Source of the DNA: Clostridium aciditolerans
Lineage (GTDB): Bacteria; Bacillota; Clostridia; Clostridiales; Clostridiaceae
Length of the DNA stretch: 64,000 nucleotides
NCBI RefSeq assembly: GCF_016316925.1
Contig: NZ_JAEEGB010000018.1
Coordinates: 273 to 64,272 of the forward strand
Reading direction: 5' to 3'
Position 1 is the first letter of the stretch. Each line of letters begins with the position of its first letter. A program made the position numbers and the translations under genes. The notes beneath the pieces were generated by a model. The model was not told where the DNA came from. It ran no database searches and worked only from the letters and a program-made list of their open reading frames with translations. This document shows, one piece after another, positions 52,647 to 61,927 of this stretch.

Positions 52647-53747
52647 ATGGATAAGTTAAACTTTAAACATCTATTTTTTATAATATGTGCTACAACAATA
52701 CCAGCACTTAAGACCTATCCACAAGTATTCATGAGGCATGCTAAAAAAGAGAGTTGGATTTCCGTTACAATCGCGGGGATAATTATAATATTTTACTTTA
52801 ACTATATAATAAAGGTATGTGTAAAAAATAAATGTTTTAGCTTATATGAAATATATACATATGCTATAGGGAGACTATTAGGAAGGATATTTCTAATTTT
52901 ATTTTTAGTCACATTGTTTTTATCTTTATTGGGAAGTGCCTCACTTGAAACCAGTGTTGTACATTATAATTTATTTGTTGAAAGTCCTAATTGGTATATT
53001 GCACTTTTTATTGTTCTTCCAGGATTATATTCAGTCTTAAAAGGAAAAAACTCTGTAATTATAGTAATAATGGTTAGTATAATTATTTCTGTAATAAACG
53101 GAATAAACCTTTATATACTTACTTATCATTTTAAAGAATACAGAAGATTATTTCCCGTCTTTGAAAAAGGTATAAGTTTAGATTTTTTTATAGGAACAGC
53201 AAAGGCTTTAGGGCTATATGCATCTGCAGCAATTGCTTTACCATATCTAGCTCAAATCAAAGAGAAAGAAAGAGTACGTAGATGTGCGATTTTCACCCTT
53301 ATCTTTGTTGTACAGATGATAATCGTTTCAACAAATGGAATTCTAACCACTTTTTCTATTGAAAGGGCAAACATTATAATTTTTCCTAAGCTTATACAAA
53401 CACAGTTAATATCCTATTTTGGTTTTATTGCTAGCGGGGAATTTTATGTAATATTTCAGGTTATATCAGGCTGGTTTGCAAAATATGTAGCAACTCTTTT
53501 TTGTACACTACTTATTTTAAAAGAGTTGAAAATAGAAAAGATATGCAATATAAGATTTTTACCTTATACAATATCAGCACTTGTATATATAGGTGCTTTA
53601 TGTACTACTAATAGTTTGATAGGATTATTTAAGTTTTTAGAATTTTATGATTTTATGTGCCTTATAAATTTTTTCATTATGCCTATTGTTATTTTCATAA
53701 TATATAGTTTTAGAGCTAAAAGAAAAACTAAGCAAAAACAAAGTTAA
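52647..53747 (+). CDS. Spore germination permease, GerB family
   Basis: B subunit of the germinant receptor, about 366 residues, APC-superfamily membrane protein with about ten helices and probably the germinant-binding subunit. It starts MDKLNFKHLFFIICATTIPALKTYPQ and includes LGSASLETSVVHYNLFVESPNWY. The start at 52647 follows GGAG by seven bases. It is read divergently from gerA-gerC across about 100 bases, unlike the usual single gerABC operon. Confidence 0.9.
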   Translation: MDKLNFKHLFFIICATTIPALKTYPQVFMRHAKKESWISVTIAGIIIIFYFNYIIKVCVKNKCFSLYEIYTYAIGRLLGRIFLILFLVTLFLSLLGSASLETSVVHYNLFVESPNWYIALFIVLPGLYSVLKGKNSVIIVIMVSIIISVINGINLYILTYHFKEYRRLFPVFEKGISLDFFIGTAKALGLYASAAIALPYLAQIKEKERVRRCAIFTLIFVVQMIIVSTNGILTTFSIERANIIIFPKLIQTQLISYFGFIASGEFYVIFQVISGWFAKYVATLFCTLLILKELKIEKICNIRFLPYTISALVYIGALCTTNSLIGLFKFLEFYDFMCLINFFIMPIVIFIIYSFRAKRKTKQKQS

Positions 53748-53789
53748 CCTATGATTAAAGTTATAAAAAGTTATTACTTTAGTTATAGG

Positions 53790-54045
53790 CATTCAATTCG
53801 TAAAGTAAAAAAATGGGTCGCATTTTTTAGAGGACAGAGGACAATTGACAGAGGACAATGAAGGATGATTTTTCTACGTTACACTACGAAAAATCTTTAA
53901 TTATATTATAAGTCGATGTTTCACATTAGTGAAACGAGCTCAAAAATAAATTAGTTTTCTGACGTAAGGAAGAAAACTCACCTTCACTGTCCACTGTCCT
54001 CTGTCAATTGTCCTCTTAAAAATTTTGTGTTATCTAAATATCATC
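53790..54045. repeat. Family B MITE-like repeat (B3)
   Basis: TTCGTAAAGTAAAAAAATGGGTCGC.., AGAGGACAATTGACAGAGGACA and the inverted TGTCCTCTGTCAATTGTCCTCT. The inner left end, GATTTTTCTACGTTACACTACG, matches the right inner end of B1, and the inner right end, CTGACGTAAGGAAGAAAACTCACC, matches the left inner end of B1. So B3 is B1 in the opposite orientation. Confidence 0.8.
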
Positions 54046-54055
54046 AATAATTTAC

Positions 54056-54087
54056 GTGGTATAAGTTAACTTTCGACCAAGTAACCT
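54056..54087 (-). repeat. Family A left-end fragment (A5)
   Basis: On the minus strand TTATAAAGGTTACTTGGTCGAAAGTTAACTTATACC matches the left end of family A (TAGGGTTACAAGGTCGAAA.TTGACTTGCACC in A1; both quoted in part). It abuts the nadE stop codon and family B3. Confidence 0.6.
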
Positions 54088-56013
54088 TTATAAAAAACTA
54101 TTTTTCCAAAGACTATAGCTTGCATCTGAGGGCATTCGGAAGTCACCTCTAGGAGAAAGGCTAACAGTACCAACCTTTGGTCCATCAGGCATTGCCGAAC
54201 GTTTAAATTGTTGGGTAAAAAATCTTCTTATAAATGTATCCAGCCATTTTTTTATAGTTGCTTCGTCATAATCTCCTTTAAATGCATGTTTAGCTAAGAA
54301 TAATATTCTTTCAGGAGTAGAGCCATGTCTTATAAAGTTATATAAGAAGAAATCATGTAATTCATAAGGACCAACTATATCTTCTGTCTTTTGAGCTATA
54401 TTTCCTTCGCTATCTTTAGGTAAAAGTTCAGGACTTACAGGAGTAGCAAGTATATCCATTAGTATAGTTGATATTTCTTCTCTTACTTCCTTTTGAGCTA
54501 CATATTTAACTAAATATCTAACTAGTGTTTTAGGAATAGAAGCGTTTACACCATACATGGACATGTGATCACCATTATAGGTACACCAACCTAGTGCTAA
54601 CTCGGATAGGTCACCAGTTCCGATTAAAAGACCACCTTCTTTATTAGCTATATCCATAAGTATTTGAGTTCTTTCTCTTGCCTGAACATTTTCATATGTA
54701 ACATCATGTTTCTCAGCAGGGTGATTTATATCATTAAAATGCTGAAGGCAAGCAGGAACTATATTTATTTCTCTAAGTTCTGTGCCAAGATTTTTACACA
54801 GGTTAATAGCATTATTATATGTTCTATCTGTGGTTCCAAAGCCAGGCATAGTTACTGTTATTATGTTTTCCATTGGAATATCCAGCATTTTAAAGGTCTT
54901 TACTATAACTAGAAGAGCTAATGTAGAGTCCAGCCCGCCAGATATACCAATTACTGCATTTTTAAGTCCTGTATGTATAATTCGTTTTGCTAAAGCTGAG
55001 GTTTGTATATTAAATATTTCCTTGCAGCGCAGTTCTCTTTCAGCTTCATTTGAAGGCACAAATGGATGCTTATCAATATATCTATCGAATATGCCATAAT
55101 TAATATTTTTAAATTCAAATTCTATATTTAAGGGCTTAAAAGGCAGTAATTTGATACTGTCTCTAAAGCTTACATTCTTAAGTCTTTCACTATTTAATTT
55201 ATTAATATCTATAATAGATGTTATAACTTGATTTTCTCTTTGAAATCTATCATTATAGCTTGATAGGGCTCCATTTTCACCTATGAGCAAATCTCCACTA
55301 AAAACTAAGTCTGTGGAAGATTCAAAAACTCCACTGGAAGCATAAATGTATGAACTTATACATCTTCCACTTTGAGATTTAACTAGCTCTTTTCTATACT
55401 CTGATTTGCTTACTACCTCATTTGATGCGGATAAGTTACCTATAACGTTAGCACCCATTAAAGTAAGATAACTGCTAGGAGGAATGACAGTCCATAAATC
55501 CTCGCAGATTTCAAAACCAAATCTAAAATCTCCACAAGTAAAAATTAAATTAGTTCCAAAGGGAATATTTTTTTGAAAGAATAAATCTACCTCTTCATCA
55601 ATAAGACCTACCCCTTCCGTAAACCATCTTTTCTCATAAAACTCTGTATAATTTGGTATAAAGCTCTTAGGTACTATTCCAAGAATTTCTCCTTCAAAAA
55701 TTATATATGCACAATTATATAAGCAATAATTATATGTAAGAGGTGCGCCTACTGCTATAAGTATGTCTTTTCCCTTAGAATAGTTACATAAATGCTGTAA
55801 GCCCTCTATGGCTTTAGTAAGTAATAGTTTTTGTTCAAATAGATCGCCACAGGTATAGGATGTTATGCACAGTTCAGGAAAAACTACAAGTTTAGAATTT
55901 TGTTCTACGGCTGTATCTATGCATTTTTTAATATTTTCTAAATTAAACTCTATATCAGCTACATTTGTTATTGGACAGGCAGCTGCTACTCTTATAAAGT
56001 CAGCCATTGGCAT
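54088..56013 (-). CDS. nadE: Glutamine-dependent NAD+ synthetase
   Basis: Two-domain enzyme of 641 residues making NAD from deamido-NAD with ammonia channelled from glutamine. The N-terminal nitrilase-type glutaminase domain (1-290) has Glu in VVFPELCITSYT, Lys in the segment before YEKRWF and Cys in GFEICEDLW. The C-terminal synthetase domain carries the P-loop IGISGGLDSTLAL, then TVTMPGFGTT and GTGDLSELALGW. AAGGGG lies eight bases before ATG. Monocistronic. Confidence 0.95.
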   Translation of the reverse strand: MPMADFIRVAAACPITNVADIEFNLENIKKCIDTAVEQNSKLVVFPELCITSYTCGDLFEQKLLLTKAIEGLQHLCNYSKGKDILIAVGAPLTYNYCLYNCAYIIFEGEILGIVPKSFIPNYTEFYEKRWFTEGVGLIDEEVDLFFQKNIPFGTNLIFTCGDFRFGFEICEDLWTVIPPSSYLTLMGANVIGNLSASNEVVSKSEYRKELVKSQSGRCISSYIYASSGVFESSTDLVFSGDLLIGENGALSSYNDRFQRENQVITSIIDINKLNSERLKNVSFRDSIKLLPFKPLNIEFEFKNINYGIFDRYIDKHPFVPSNEAERELRCKEIFNIQTSALAKRIIHTGLKNAVIGISGGLDSTLALLVIVKTFKMLDIPMENIITVTMPGFGTTDRTYNNAINLCKNLGTELREINIVPACLQHFNDINHPAEKHDVTYENVQARERTQILMDIANKEGGLLIGTGDLSELALGWCTYNGDHMSMYGVNASIPKTLVRYLVKYVAQKEVREEISTILMDILATPVSPELLPKDSEGNIAQKTEDIVGPYELHDFFLYNFIRHGSTPERILFLAKHAFKGDYDEATIKKWLDTFIRRFFTQQFKRSAMPDGPKVGTVSLSPRGDFRMPSDASYSLWKNSFL

Positions 56014-56064
56014 TATATCATCCCCTTATTAAATGCTGTATGCTATATAACTAGCATTTTTGTA

Positions 56065-56138
56065 TTAGGCATTTTCAAAAAGATAACTAGTCAGTATGCT
56101 AGTATATTTGACTTGTTATTTTATTTCAGATGCCTTAC
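56065..56138. repeat. Family D short inverted-repeat element
   Basis: Ends TTAGGCATTTTCAAA and TTTCAGATGCCTTA are imperfect inverted repeats around AAGATAACTAGTCAGTATGCTAGTATATTTG, which recurs at 32478-32510. A further end-like sequence, AAGGCATCTTCAAA, starts at 56253 and is followed by TTGCATCTTTGACTTCTTATTTTGGGAAGATG. The rest of 56014-56518 is AT-rich without a gene. Confidence 0.5.
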
Positions 56139-56518
56139 TTAAATAATATTGTCAGCCTATTTCAATATAATTATCAATTACAAAAGATAAATTGTCAAAT
56201 TATATTAATTCACTTACAGGAGAAGTTCGACATAGTATAGAAAGTAATATATAAGGCATCTTCAAAGTTGCATCTTTGACTTCTTATTTTGGGAAGATGT
56301 TTAAGATACAATTATATGCAAATTGTAAATATTTCAAGAGAATGTAAGAGAGCTTGTCCAGAACTGCGATTTATATGATAAAACGGTATTTAATATCACA
56401 TTTTGATATTAAACAAAACTTTATTTAATTTATAACATACTGTATTATAAAAACATAACTTATATAAGATGAGGCATATATATTATAAAGATTATGTAAT
56501 AAGGAAGGGGGAGTTGCT

Positions 56519-56944
56519 ATGACAGGTACTATTATTTTATGGGTAGTTATTGGTGCTATAGCTCTGCTCGTAGATATTATAACTAGTGCTTTTATATTTG
56601 TTTGGTTTACAATTGGAGCTATTGCAGCAATTATAGCACAAATACTAGGTTGTTCCTTTGCAGTTCAGTCTATTATATTTGTAGCAATAAGTGCTATATT
56701 AATGGCTGTTGGGTATCCAATGGCTAAAAAGAGTATTAAGATGTCTGTAAAGCCTACACCAACTAGAGAACAGACCTATTTAGGAAAAGAAATTGTTGTG
56801 GATGAAGACATAGTAAGCAATGGGGCTGTAAAAATAGATGGAGTATATTGGGTAGCTAAAAATGAAGGTGAGATGGTTAAAAAGGGAGACAAGGCGAAAA
56901 TTATAGGCGTTGAAGGAAATAAGATAATTATTAAAAAGATTTAG
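56519..56944 (+). CDS. NfeD-like short membrane protein
   Basis: 141 residues with two or three hydrophobic helices (about 5-26, 30-48, 50-68) and a C-terminal OB-fold-like domain of about 65 residues (TYLGKEIVVDEDIVSNGAVKIDGVYWVA), the NfeDC type. NfeD proteins pair with SPFH/band-7 proteins as membrane-microdomain scaffolds, and such a gene starts 12 bases downstream. GGGGG lies before ATG. Confidence 0.9.
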   Translation: MTGTIILWVVIGAIALLVDIITSAFIFVWFTIGAIAAIIAQILGCSFAVQSIIFVAISAILMAVGYPMAKKSIKMSVKPTPTREQTYLGKEIVVDEDIVSNGAVKIDGVYWVAKNEGEMVKKGDKAKIIGVEGNKIIIKKI

Positions 56945-56955
56945 GAGGATGGAAA

Positions 56956-57897
56956 ATGTTTGGAAAAATTTTATTTTTAATTATTCTGTTTTTTATAATT
57001 GCTACTATTATGTCTTCTATTAAAATTGTTAATACTGGATATGTGTATGTAGTTGAAAGATTTGGTCAATTTCACAGGATATTAGAACCAGGTTGGCATT
57101 TAGTAATTCCATTTGCAGATTTTGTTAGACAAAAGGTTTCAACAAAGCAGCAAATACTTGATATTGAACCTCAAAATGTTATTACAAAGGATAATGTAAA
57201 GATATCAGTAGACAATGTTATATTTTATAAAGTGATGAATCCTAAAGATGCAATTTATAACATAGAGAGTTACAAATCAGGTATAATTTATTCAACTATA
57301 ACAAACATGAGAAACATAGTAGGAAATATGGCACTTGATGAAGTTTTATCAGGAAGAGATATGATAAATTCTGAGCTTTTAAAAGTTGTTGACGATATTA
57401 CAGATGCTTATGGAATAAAAATTCTATCTGTTGAAATTAAAAACATAATACCACCAGGAGAAATTCAACAGGCTATGGAAAAGCAGATGAAAGCAGAAAG
57501 AGATAAGAGAGCTGTAATTCTTGAAGCAGAAGGTGCTAGACAAAGTGCTATAGCAAGAGCAGAAGGTGAGAAGCAATCAAAAATATTACAAGCAGAAGCA
57601 GAGAAAGAAGCAAATATTAGACGTGCAGAAGGTCTAAAAGAATCTCAGCTACTTGAAGCAGAAGGTAAAGCTAGAGCAATTGAAGCGGTTGCAGAAGCAC
57701 AAGCAAAAGCTATTAATATGGTAAATAAATCAATAATAGAATCAGGCACTAATGAAACAGTTATTGCTCTTAAGCAGGTAGAAGCTCTTCAAGAAATGTC
57801 TAAAAACCCTGCAAATAAGCTTATACTTCCAAATGAAACACTATCTTCTTTAGGAAGTATTGCGGCTATAGCTGAAATGCTTAAAGGTAATAAATAG
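56956..57897 (+). CDS. SPFH/band-7 membrane protein (slipin/QmcA-like)
   Basis: 313 residues, with an N-terminal membrane helix (1-20), a band-7 domain (about 22-200: NTGYVYVVERFGQFHRILEPGWHLVIPF, DNVKISVDNVIFYKV) and a coiled-coil Ala/Glu-rich tail (AEGARQSAIARAEGEKQSKILQAEAEKE). It forms oligomers in ordered membrane patches and works with the NfeD partner just upstream. AGGAGG lies before ATG. Confidence 0.92.
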   Translation: MFGKILFLIILFFIIATIMSSIKIVNTGYVYVVERFGQFHRILEPGWHLVIPFADFVRQKVSTKQQILDIEPQNVITKDNVKISVDNVIFYKVMNPKDAIYNIESYKSGIIYSTITNMRNIVGNMALDEVLSGRDMINSELLKVVDDITDAYGIKILSVEIKNIIPPGEIQQAMEKQMKAERDKRAVILEAEGARQSAIARAEGEKQSKILQAEAEKEANIRRAEGLKESQLLEAEGKARAIEAVAEAQAKAINMVNKSIIESGTNETVIALKQVEALQEMSKNPANKLILPNETLSSLGSIAAIAEMLKGNK

Positions 57898-57962
57898 AAT
57901 GTAGAATTCCACGGCGTCAGTTAGGTTACATGACTGGATATATTTAAATAGTAAATAATTTT

Positions 57963-58008
57963 AAATAGGTAGAGCCTTTGTATAAACAGAGGCTCTACCT
58001 ATTTATGC
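57963..58008. terminator. Bidirectional terminator
   Basis: AAATAGGTAGAGCCT (57963-57977) and AGGCTCTACCTATTT (57990-58004) form a perfect 15-bp stem between convergent genes. Confidence 0.85.
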
Positions 58009-58013
58009 ATCAT

Positions 58014-59297
58014 TTATAAAAAGAAAATTAAATATAGATAGATTGTAGCTATAGCTACTGTTAAAATAGTCATTGGAAAAGCAACTTTAAAATACTTTTT
58101 AAAAGTAATTTTATGCCCTCTTTCTCCTGCCATACTAATCGCAAGAACATTTGCGCTAGATCCGATTATTGTACCATTTCCTCCAAAACATGCACCAAGA
58201 GAAAGTGCCCACCATAAAGGTGTAAGATTAATCCCAGAGAGCTCTCCCATATCTTTAATCATTGGTATCATTGTTGCAACGAAAGGGATGTTATCAACAA
58301 AAGCTGATGCAATGGCTGAAACCCATAATATTGCCATAGTTGTTAGAAGTAAATTTCCATGAGTTATATTCAATACCCACTCCGCCAAAAGTTTTATTGC
58401 ACCTGCTTCTTGAAGACCACCTACAAGCATAAACAGCCCGCTAAAGAAAATGATAGTGCTCCATTCAACCTCATGTAGTATTTTTTCAGGATTTAATTTT
58501 GATATAGATAGAAGGACAACTGCGCCTGTAATTGCTATGGTTGCAGATTCATAATGAAGCACCCCGTGAAGTATAAAACCAATAAAGGTTAATGCAAGTA
58601 CTACTATGCTTTTAATAAGAAGGTTCTTATCTTTTATTGCTGATTTTTCATCCCTTCTTAAAACTTTTTCTTTTGCTTCTTCCGTTGTAGTTAACATATT
58701 TTTATATATTAAAGCAAAAATGAAAGTTGTTAAAAATAATAGTGGGATAGCAATAGTAGCATCAATTTTTATGAAGTCAGTAAACTTTAAACCTACTGAA
58801 CTTCCTATCATAATATTTGGTGGATCTCCTACCATGGTAGCTGTTCCGCCTACGTTTGATGCAAAAATTTCAGTTATTATAAAAGGAACAGGAGATATAC
58901 GCAAATCTTTTGCTATATCAAAAGTTATTGGGATTATCAACAATATAGTTGTGACATTATCAAGTACGGCTGAAAGTATACCTGTTACTATAGATAAGAA
59001 TATAAGTAATATTTTTGGATCGCCCTTTGCTATTTTTACAGCTCTAATTGCCATATATTCAAACAATCCGGTTCTTTTAACAACCATAACTATAATCATC
59101 ATACCAATTAAAAGTCCAATAGTATTATAGTCAATATGACCAAAGGCATGATCTTGACTTATTATTCCTGTAAGTATCATCAGAGAAGCTCCAATAAAAG
59201 CAACCAATGTTCTATCAAGTTTCTCAAATATGATAAATACATAAGCTATAAGAAATATAGAGCAGGCTAAAATAATTTTAAGTGAGTTATTATCCAT
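58014..59297 (-). CDS. ArsB/NhaD-type ion transporter
   Basis: Polytopic membrane protein of 427 residues with about 11 helices, from the ion-transporter superfamily that holds arsenite pumps (ArsB), NhaD-type Na+/H+ antiporters and P-protein-like carriers. Recognisable: DYNTIGLLIGMMIIVMVVKRTG, LDNVTTILLIIP, VGGTATMVGDPPNIMIGS and the matching second half FVDNIPFVATMIP and GGNGTIIGSSANVL. No ars genes are nearby, so arsenite export is not implied. A leader with an intrinsic attenuator precedes it. AGGAGG before ATG. Confidence 0.85.
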   Translation of the reverse strand: MDNNSLKIILACSIFLIAYVFIIFEKLDRTLVAFIGASLMILTGIISQDHAFGHIDYNTIGLLIGMMIIVMVVKRTGLFEYMAIRAVKIAKGDPKILLIFLSIVTGILSAVLDNVTTILLIIPITFDIAKDLRISPVPFIITEIFASNVGGTATMVGDPPNIMIGSSVGLKFTDFIKIDATIAIPLLFLTTFIFALIYKNMLTTTEEAKEKVLRRDEKSAIKDKNLLIKSIVVLALTFIGFILHGVLHYESATIAITGAVVLLSISKLNPEKILHEVEWSTIIFFSGLFMLVGGLQEAGAIKLLAEWVLNITHGNLLLTTMAILWVSAIASAFVDNIPFVATMIPMIKDMGELSGINLTPLWWALSLGACFGGNGTIIGSSANVLAISMAGERGHKITFKKYFKVAFPMTILTVAIATIYLYLIFFL

Positions 59298-59354
59298 ATT
59301 AAATCCTCCTAATTAAATTATTATTTGAGTTTTATCTTAAAATATTTACGCACG

Positions 59355-59394
59355 CAAAAAAAGGTGGAAAAGTCCATAAAATGGACTTCCCACC
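59355..59394 (-). terminator. Leader attenuator upstream of the ArsB/NhaD-type gene
   Basis: On the minus strand GGTGGGAAGTCCAT pairs with ATGGACTTTTCCACC (59394-59363) and runs into eight T. It ends about 60 bases ahead of the gene. Its left arm can instead pair as GACTTC (59403-59398) with GAAGTC (59389-59384), a mutually exclusive antiterminator. No riboswitch class was recognised in the roughly 60 bases before it. Confidence 0.7.
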
Positions 59395-59460
59395 CCAGAA
59401 GTCAGATGCTTGAAAACGAATATAATTCGATCAACCGTACTTAAATATTAAGTTGATTTA

Positions 59461-59489
59461 ATAGTAACATAATATTTAAAGATAATCAA
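59461..59489 (-). promoter_or_regulatory. Promoter of the ArsB/NhaD-type gene
   Basis: On the minus strand TTGATT (59489-59484), a 17-base spacer and TACTAT (59466-59461). It would give a leader of about 155 bases that contains the attenuator. Confidence 0.55.
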
Positions 59490-59512
59490 CTATGTCTTAT
59501 GTAGTTAAATAT

Positions 59513-59560
59513 ACAACATAGGACATTGATCATTATAAAATAATCAATGTCCTATGTTGT
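59513..59560. other. Large palindrome between the transporter and two-component genes
   Basis: Arms ACAACATAGGACATTGAT and ATCAATGTCCTATGTTGT are perfect over 18 bases around a 12-base A/T loop. It lies upstream of the minus-strand promoter, in the divergent gap, so it could insulate the two transcription units. Confidence 0.6.
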
Positions 59561-59753
59561 AGTTTTATTAAGTTTTGAAAATAGTGGATAACTTCTCTCG
59601 ACAATTATAATTTTAATATTTTTATGTATTTCTTTGGTAACAAAAGTATTAAAATTAGTTACAAATAAGTTACAGTTATATGATATTGATAATTTTCAAA
59701 AGATAAGTATGATATAATTACAACACAATCATATTAAACATTAGGAGGATTTT

Positions 59754-60443
59754 ATGGAAAGAAAAGTTCTATTAGTAGAGGACGAAAGCTCTATAAGAGG
59801 CTTTTTAAAGATAAATTTTAAAAGAAATAATTTTATTGTAATAGAAGCAGAGAATGGAGAAATCGCTATAGAAAAAGCAAGGAGGGAGAAACCTATTATA
59901 ACAATATTAGATATAATGTTACCTGGAATGGATGGATTTAAAGTTTGTGAGATTTTAAGAAAGGAGTTCCCGAATATGGGGATTATAATGCTTACAGCTC
60001 GAAGTCAAGATATGGACAAGATAATGGGTTTAGAATTTGGAGCAGATGATTATATGATAAAACCTTTCAATCCACAAGAATTAATTGCCAGAGTAAATGC
60101 GCTTTTAAGACGTATAGGAAATAGTGTAGATACCTCAGTTAAGGTGTTAACTTCTGGGGACTTTAACATAGATGAAACTGCAATGAAAGCTTACAAAGAA
60201 GGCAAAGAGTTAGATTTGACTCCAAAGGAGTATTCACTTATTAAGATATTTATAGAAAACGAAAATAAGGCTTTAAGTCGTGATGAGTTATTAGATTTAG
60301 TCTGGGGGTACAGCTATTTAGGAGACACAAAAATAGTAGATGTAAATATAAGAAGATTGAGAGAAAAAATAGAAGATAACTCCTCAGAGCCTAAGTATAT
60401 AGAAACAGTTTGGGGTGTAGGGTATAGATGGAGAAAGGATTGA
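59754..60443 (+). CDS. OmpR/PhoB-family response regulator
   Basis: 229 residues. The receiver domain (1-120) has the acidic pair VEDES, phospho-acceptor Asp53 in TILDIMLPGMDG, Thr in MLTARS and Lys in DDYMIKPFNP. The winged-helix DNA-binding domain (about 130-229) has LDLTPKEYSLIKIF, SRDELLDLVWGY and TVWGVGYRWRKD. AGGAGG lies before ATG. It is followed four bases later by its kinase gene. Confidence 0.95.
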   Translation: MERKVLLVEDESSIRGFLKINFKRNNFIVIEAENGEIAIEKARREKPIITILDIMLPGMDGFKVCEILRKEFPNMGIIMLTARSQDMDKIMGLEFGADDYMIKPFNPQELIARVNALLRRIGNSVDTSVKVLTSGDFNIDETAMKAYKEGKELDLTPKEYSLIKIFIENENKALSRDELLDLVWGYSYLGDTKIVDVNIRRLREKIEDNSSEPKYIETVWGVGYRWRKD

Positions 60444-60447
60444 TATA

Positions 60448-61836
60448 TTGAAAGGAATAAAGGGTAGATTAATAGGGAGCTATATATTTATAGTTGCTAT
60501 AACTGTTGCTATACTTGATATCTTTCTTGTGGTAGCAATAAGAGGGTATTACTATAAAAATATAGAAAATATGTTATCAAACCAAATTAAAGTTTCTGTA
60601 GACTTTTACAATAGCTACCTATCATCTTCAAATTTGAAAAAGAATATACAAGATAATACAGATATATTTTGGAAAAACACCTCAGCTGAAGTGCAGATTA
60701 TTGATACTTCCGGAGAAATGCTTATGGATTCTATAGGAAATTTTATTCCGGGAAAGGTGCCGGGAAATGATATAGAAGATGCATTAAGGGGAGAAATGGG
60801 TACATATACCGGGAAAGATGTAAATACAAAGGAAAAAATTATGTGTGTATCTTATCCATTAAAGTCATCAGATAAAATTGAAGGAGTACTCAGGTTTGTT
60901 ACTTCTCTTTCTGAAGTAGATAAAGTAATAACAAAGATAACACTAATTTTAATTTTGATAGGCATAACAGTCATTATAATTAGTAGTGTTGTAGGTATAT
61001 TTTTATCTAATACTATTGTAAAGCCTTTAGATGGGTTAACAGATATGGCGAGAAAGATTGCATCAGGAAGATTTAATGAAAGAATAGTTAACAAAAGAAA
61101 CGATGAGATTGGGCAACTGTCGGATACATTAAACTTTATGGCTGATGAAATAGTAAAAAATGATAAGCTAAAAAATGAATTTGTAGCATCTATATCTCAT
61201 GAACTTAGAACGCCTCTTACATCCATAAAAGGTTGGGCATCAACTATTCGTACTGGAACTTTAGAGGATAAGCAAGAAATAATGGATGGATTGGAAATAA
61301 TAGAAAAAGAAAGTGATAGGTTATCTAAATTAGTTGAAGAGCTTTTAGACTTCTCAAAATTTGTATCAGGTAAGATTGTGATGCAGAAAGATTTTGTCGA
61401 CATGAAAAACACTATATCACATATACAGAAACAGATGATGCCTAGGGCTCAAAGGCAAAAGATTACTTTTGATATTCATTCAGAGGAGTTACCATTAATG
61501 TTAATAGATGAGAATAGAATAAAGCAAGTTCTTATAAACATACTTGATAATGCTTTCAATTTTACCCCTGAAGGTGGATGCATAAGTCTTAACTTAAGAA
61601 AGAGTAACTATGCGTTGTTTATAACTGTAAAAGATTCAGGAGTTGGAATAAGGCGAGAAGATTTACCTAAGGTAACTGAAAAGTTTTTTAAAGGAAAGAA
61701 CAGCAAAGCAGGAAATGGAATTGGACTGTCAATTTGCAGCGAAATAGTTAGTATGCATAATGGACAAATTGCAATTAATAGCGAAGAGGGGAAAGGAACT
61801 ATAGTACAGATAACATTGCCAATAGAAGAGAAATAA
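60448..61836 (+). CDS. Sensor histidine kinase
   Basis: 462 residues: membrane helix 1 (about 9-30), extracellular sensor (about 31-165), helix 2 (about 168-190), HAMP (about 191-240), dimerisation domain with phospho-acceptor His251 in ASISHELRTPLTSIKGW, and an ATPase domain with N box QVLINILDNAFNF, G1 KDSGVGIRRED and G2 GNGIGLSICS. TTG start with AAAGGA upstream. The signal is unknown; the exported protein encoded just downstream might be related. Confidence 0.94.
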   Translation: MKGIKGRLIGSYIFIVAITVAILDIFLVVAIRGYYYKNIENMLSNQIKVSVDFYNSYLSSSNLKKNIQDNTDIFWKNTSAEVQIIDTSGEMLMDSIGNFIPGKVPGNDIEDALRGEMGTYTGKDVNTKEKIMCVSYPLKSSDKIEGVLRFVTSLSEVDKVITKITLILILIGITVIIISSVVGIFLSNTIVKPLDGLTDMARKIASGRFNERIVNKRNDEIGQLSDTLNFMADEIVKNDKLKNEFVASISHELRTPLTSIKGWASTIRTGTLEDKQEIMDGLEIIEKESDRLSKLVEELLDFSKFVSGKIVMQKDFVDMKNTISHIQKQMMPRAQRQKITFDIHSEELPLMLIDENRIKQVLINILDNAFNFTPEGGCISLNLRKSNYALFITVKDSGVGIRREDLPKVTEKFFKGKNSKAGNGIGLSICSEIVSMHNGQIAINSEEGKGTIVQITLPIEEK

Positions 61837-61927
61837 GATCAATTTTAATCATATATAATGTTTTAATTTAGGTAAGGCTAGTTATTTTTGAAGATGACTA
61901 AACTATAAAAAGAAAAGGTGATTTTCC

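Noticed and set aside
14441-54045. Tandem-looking GACAGAGGACA units as a possible CRISPR array
   Set aside because: The units are short, unevenly spaced and arranged as inverted ends. There are no unique spacers of even length and no cas genes.
59395-59460. Fluoride, SAM or M-box riboswitch ahead of the ArsB/NhaD-type gene
   Set aside because: The conserved blocks of these classes are not present. Only the terminator/antiterminator logic is supported.
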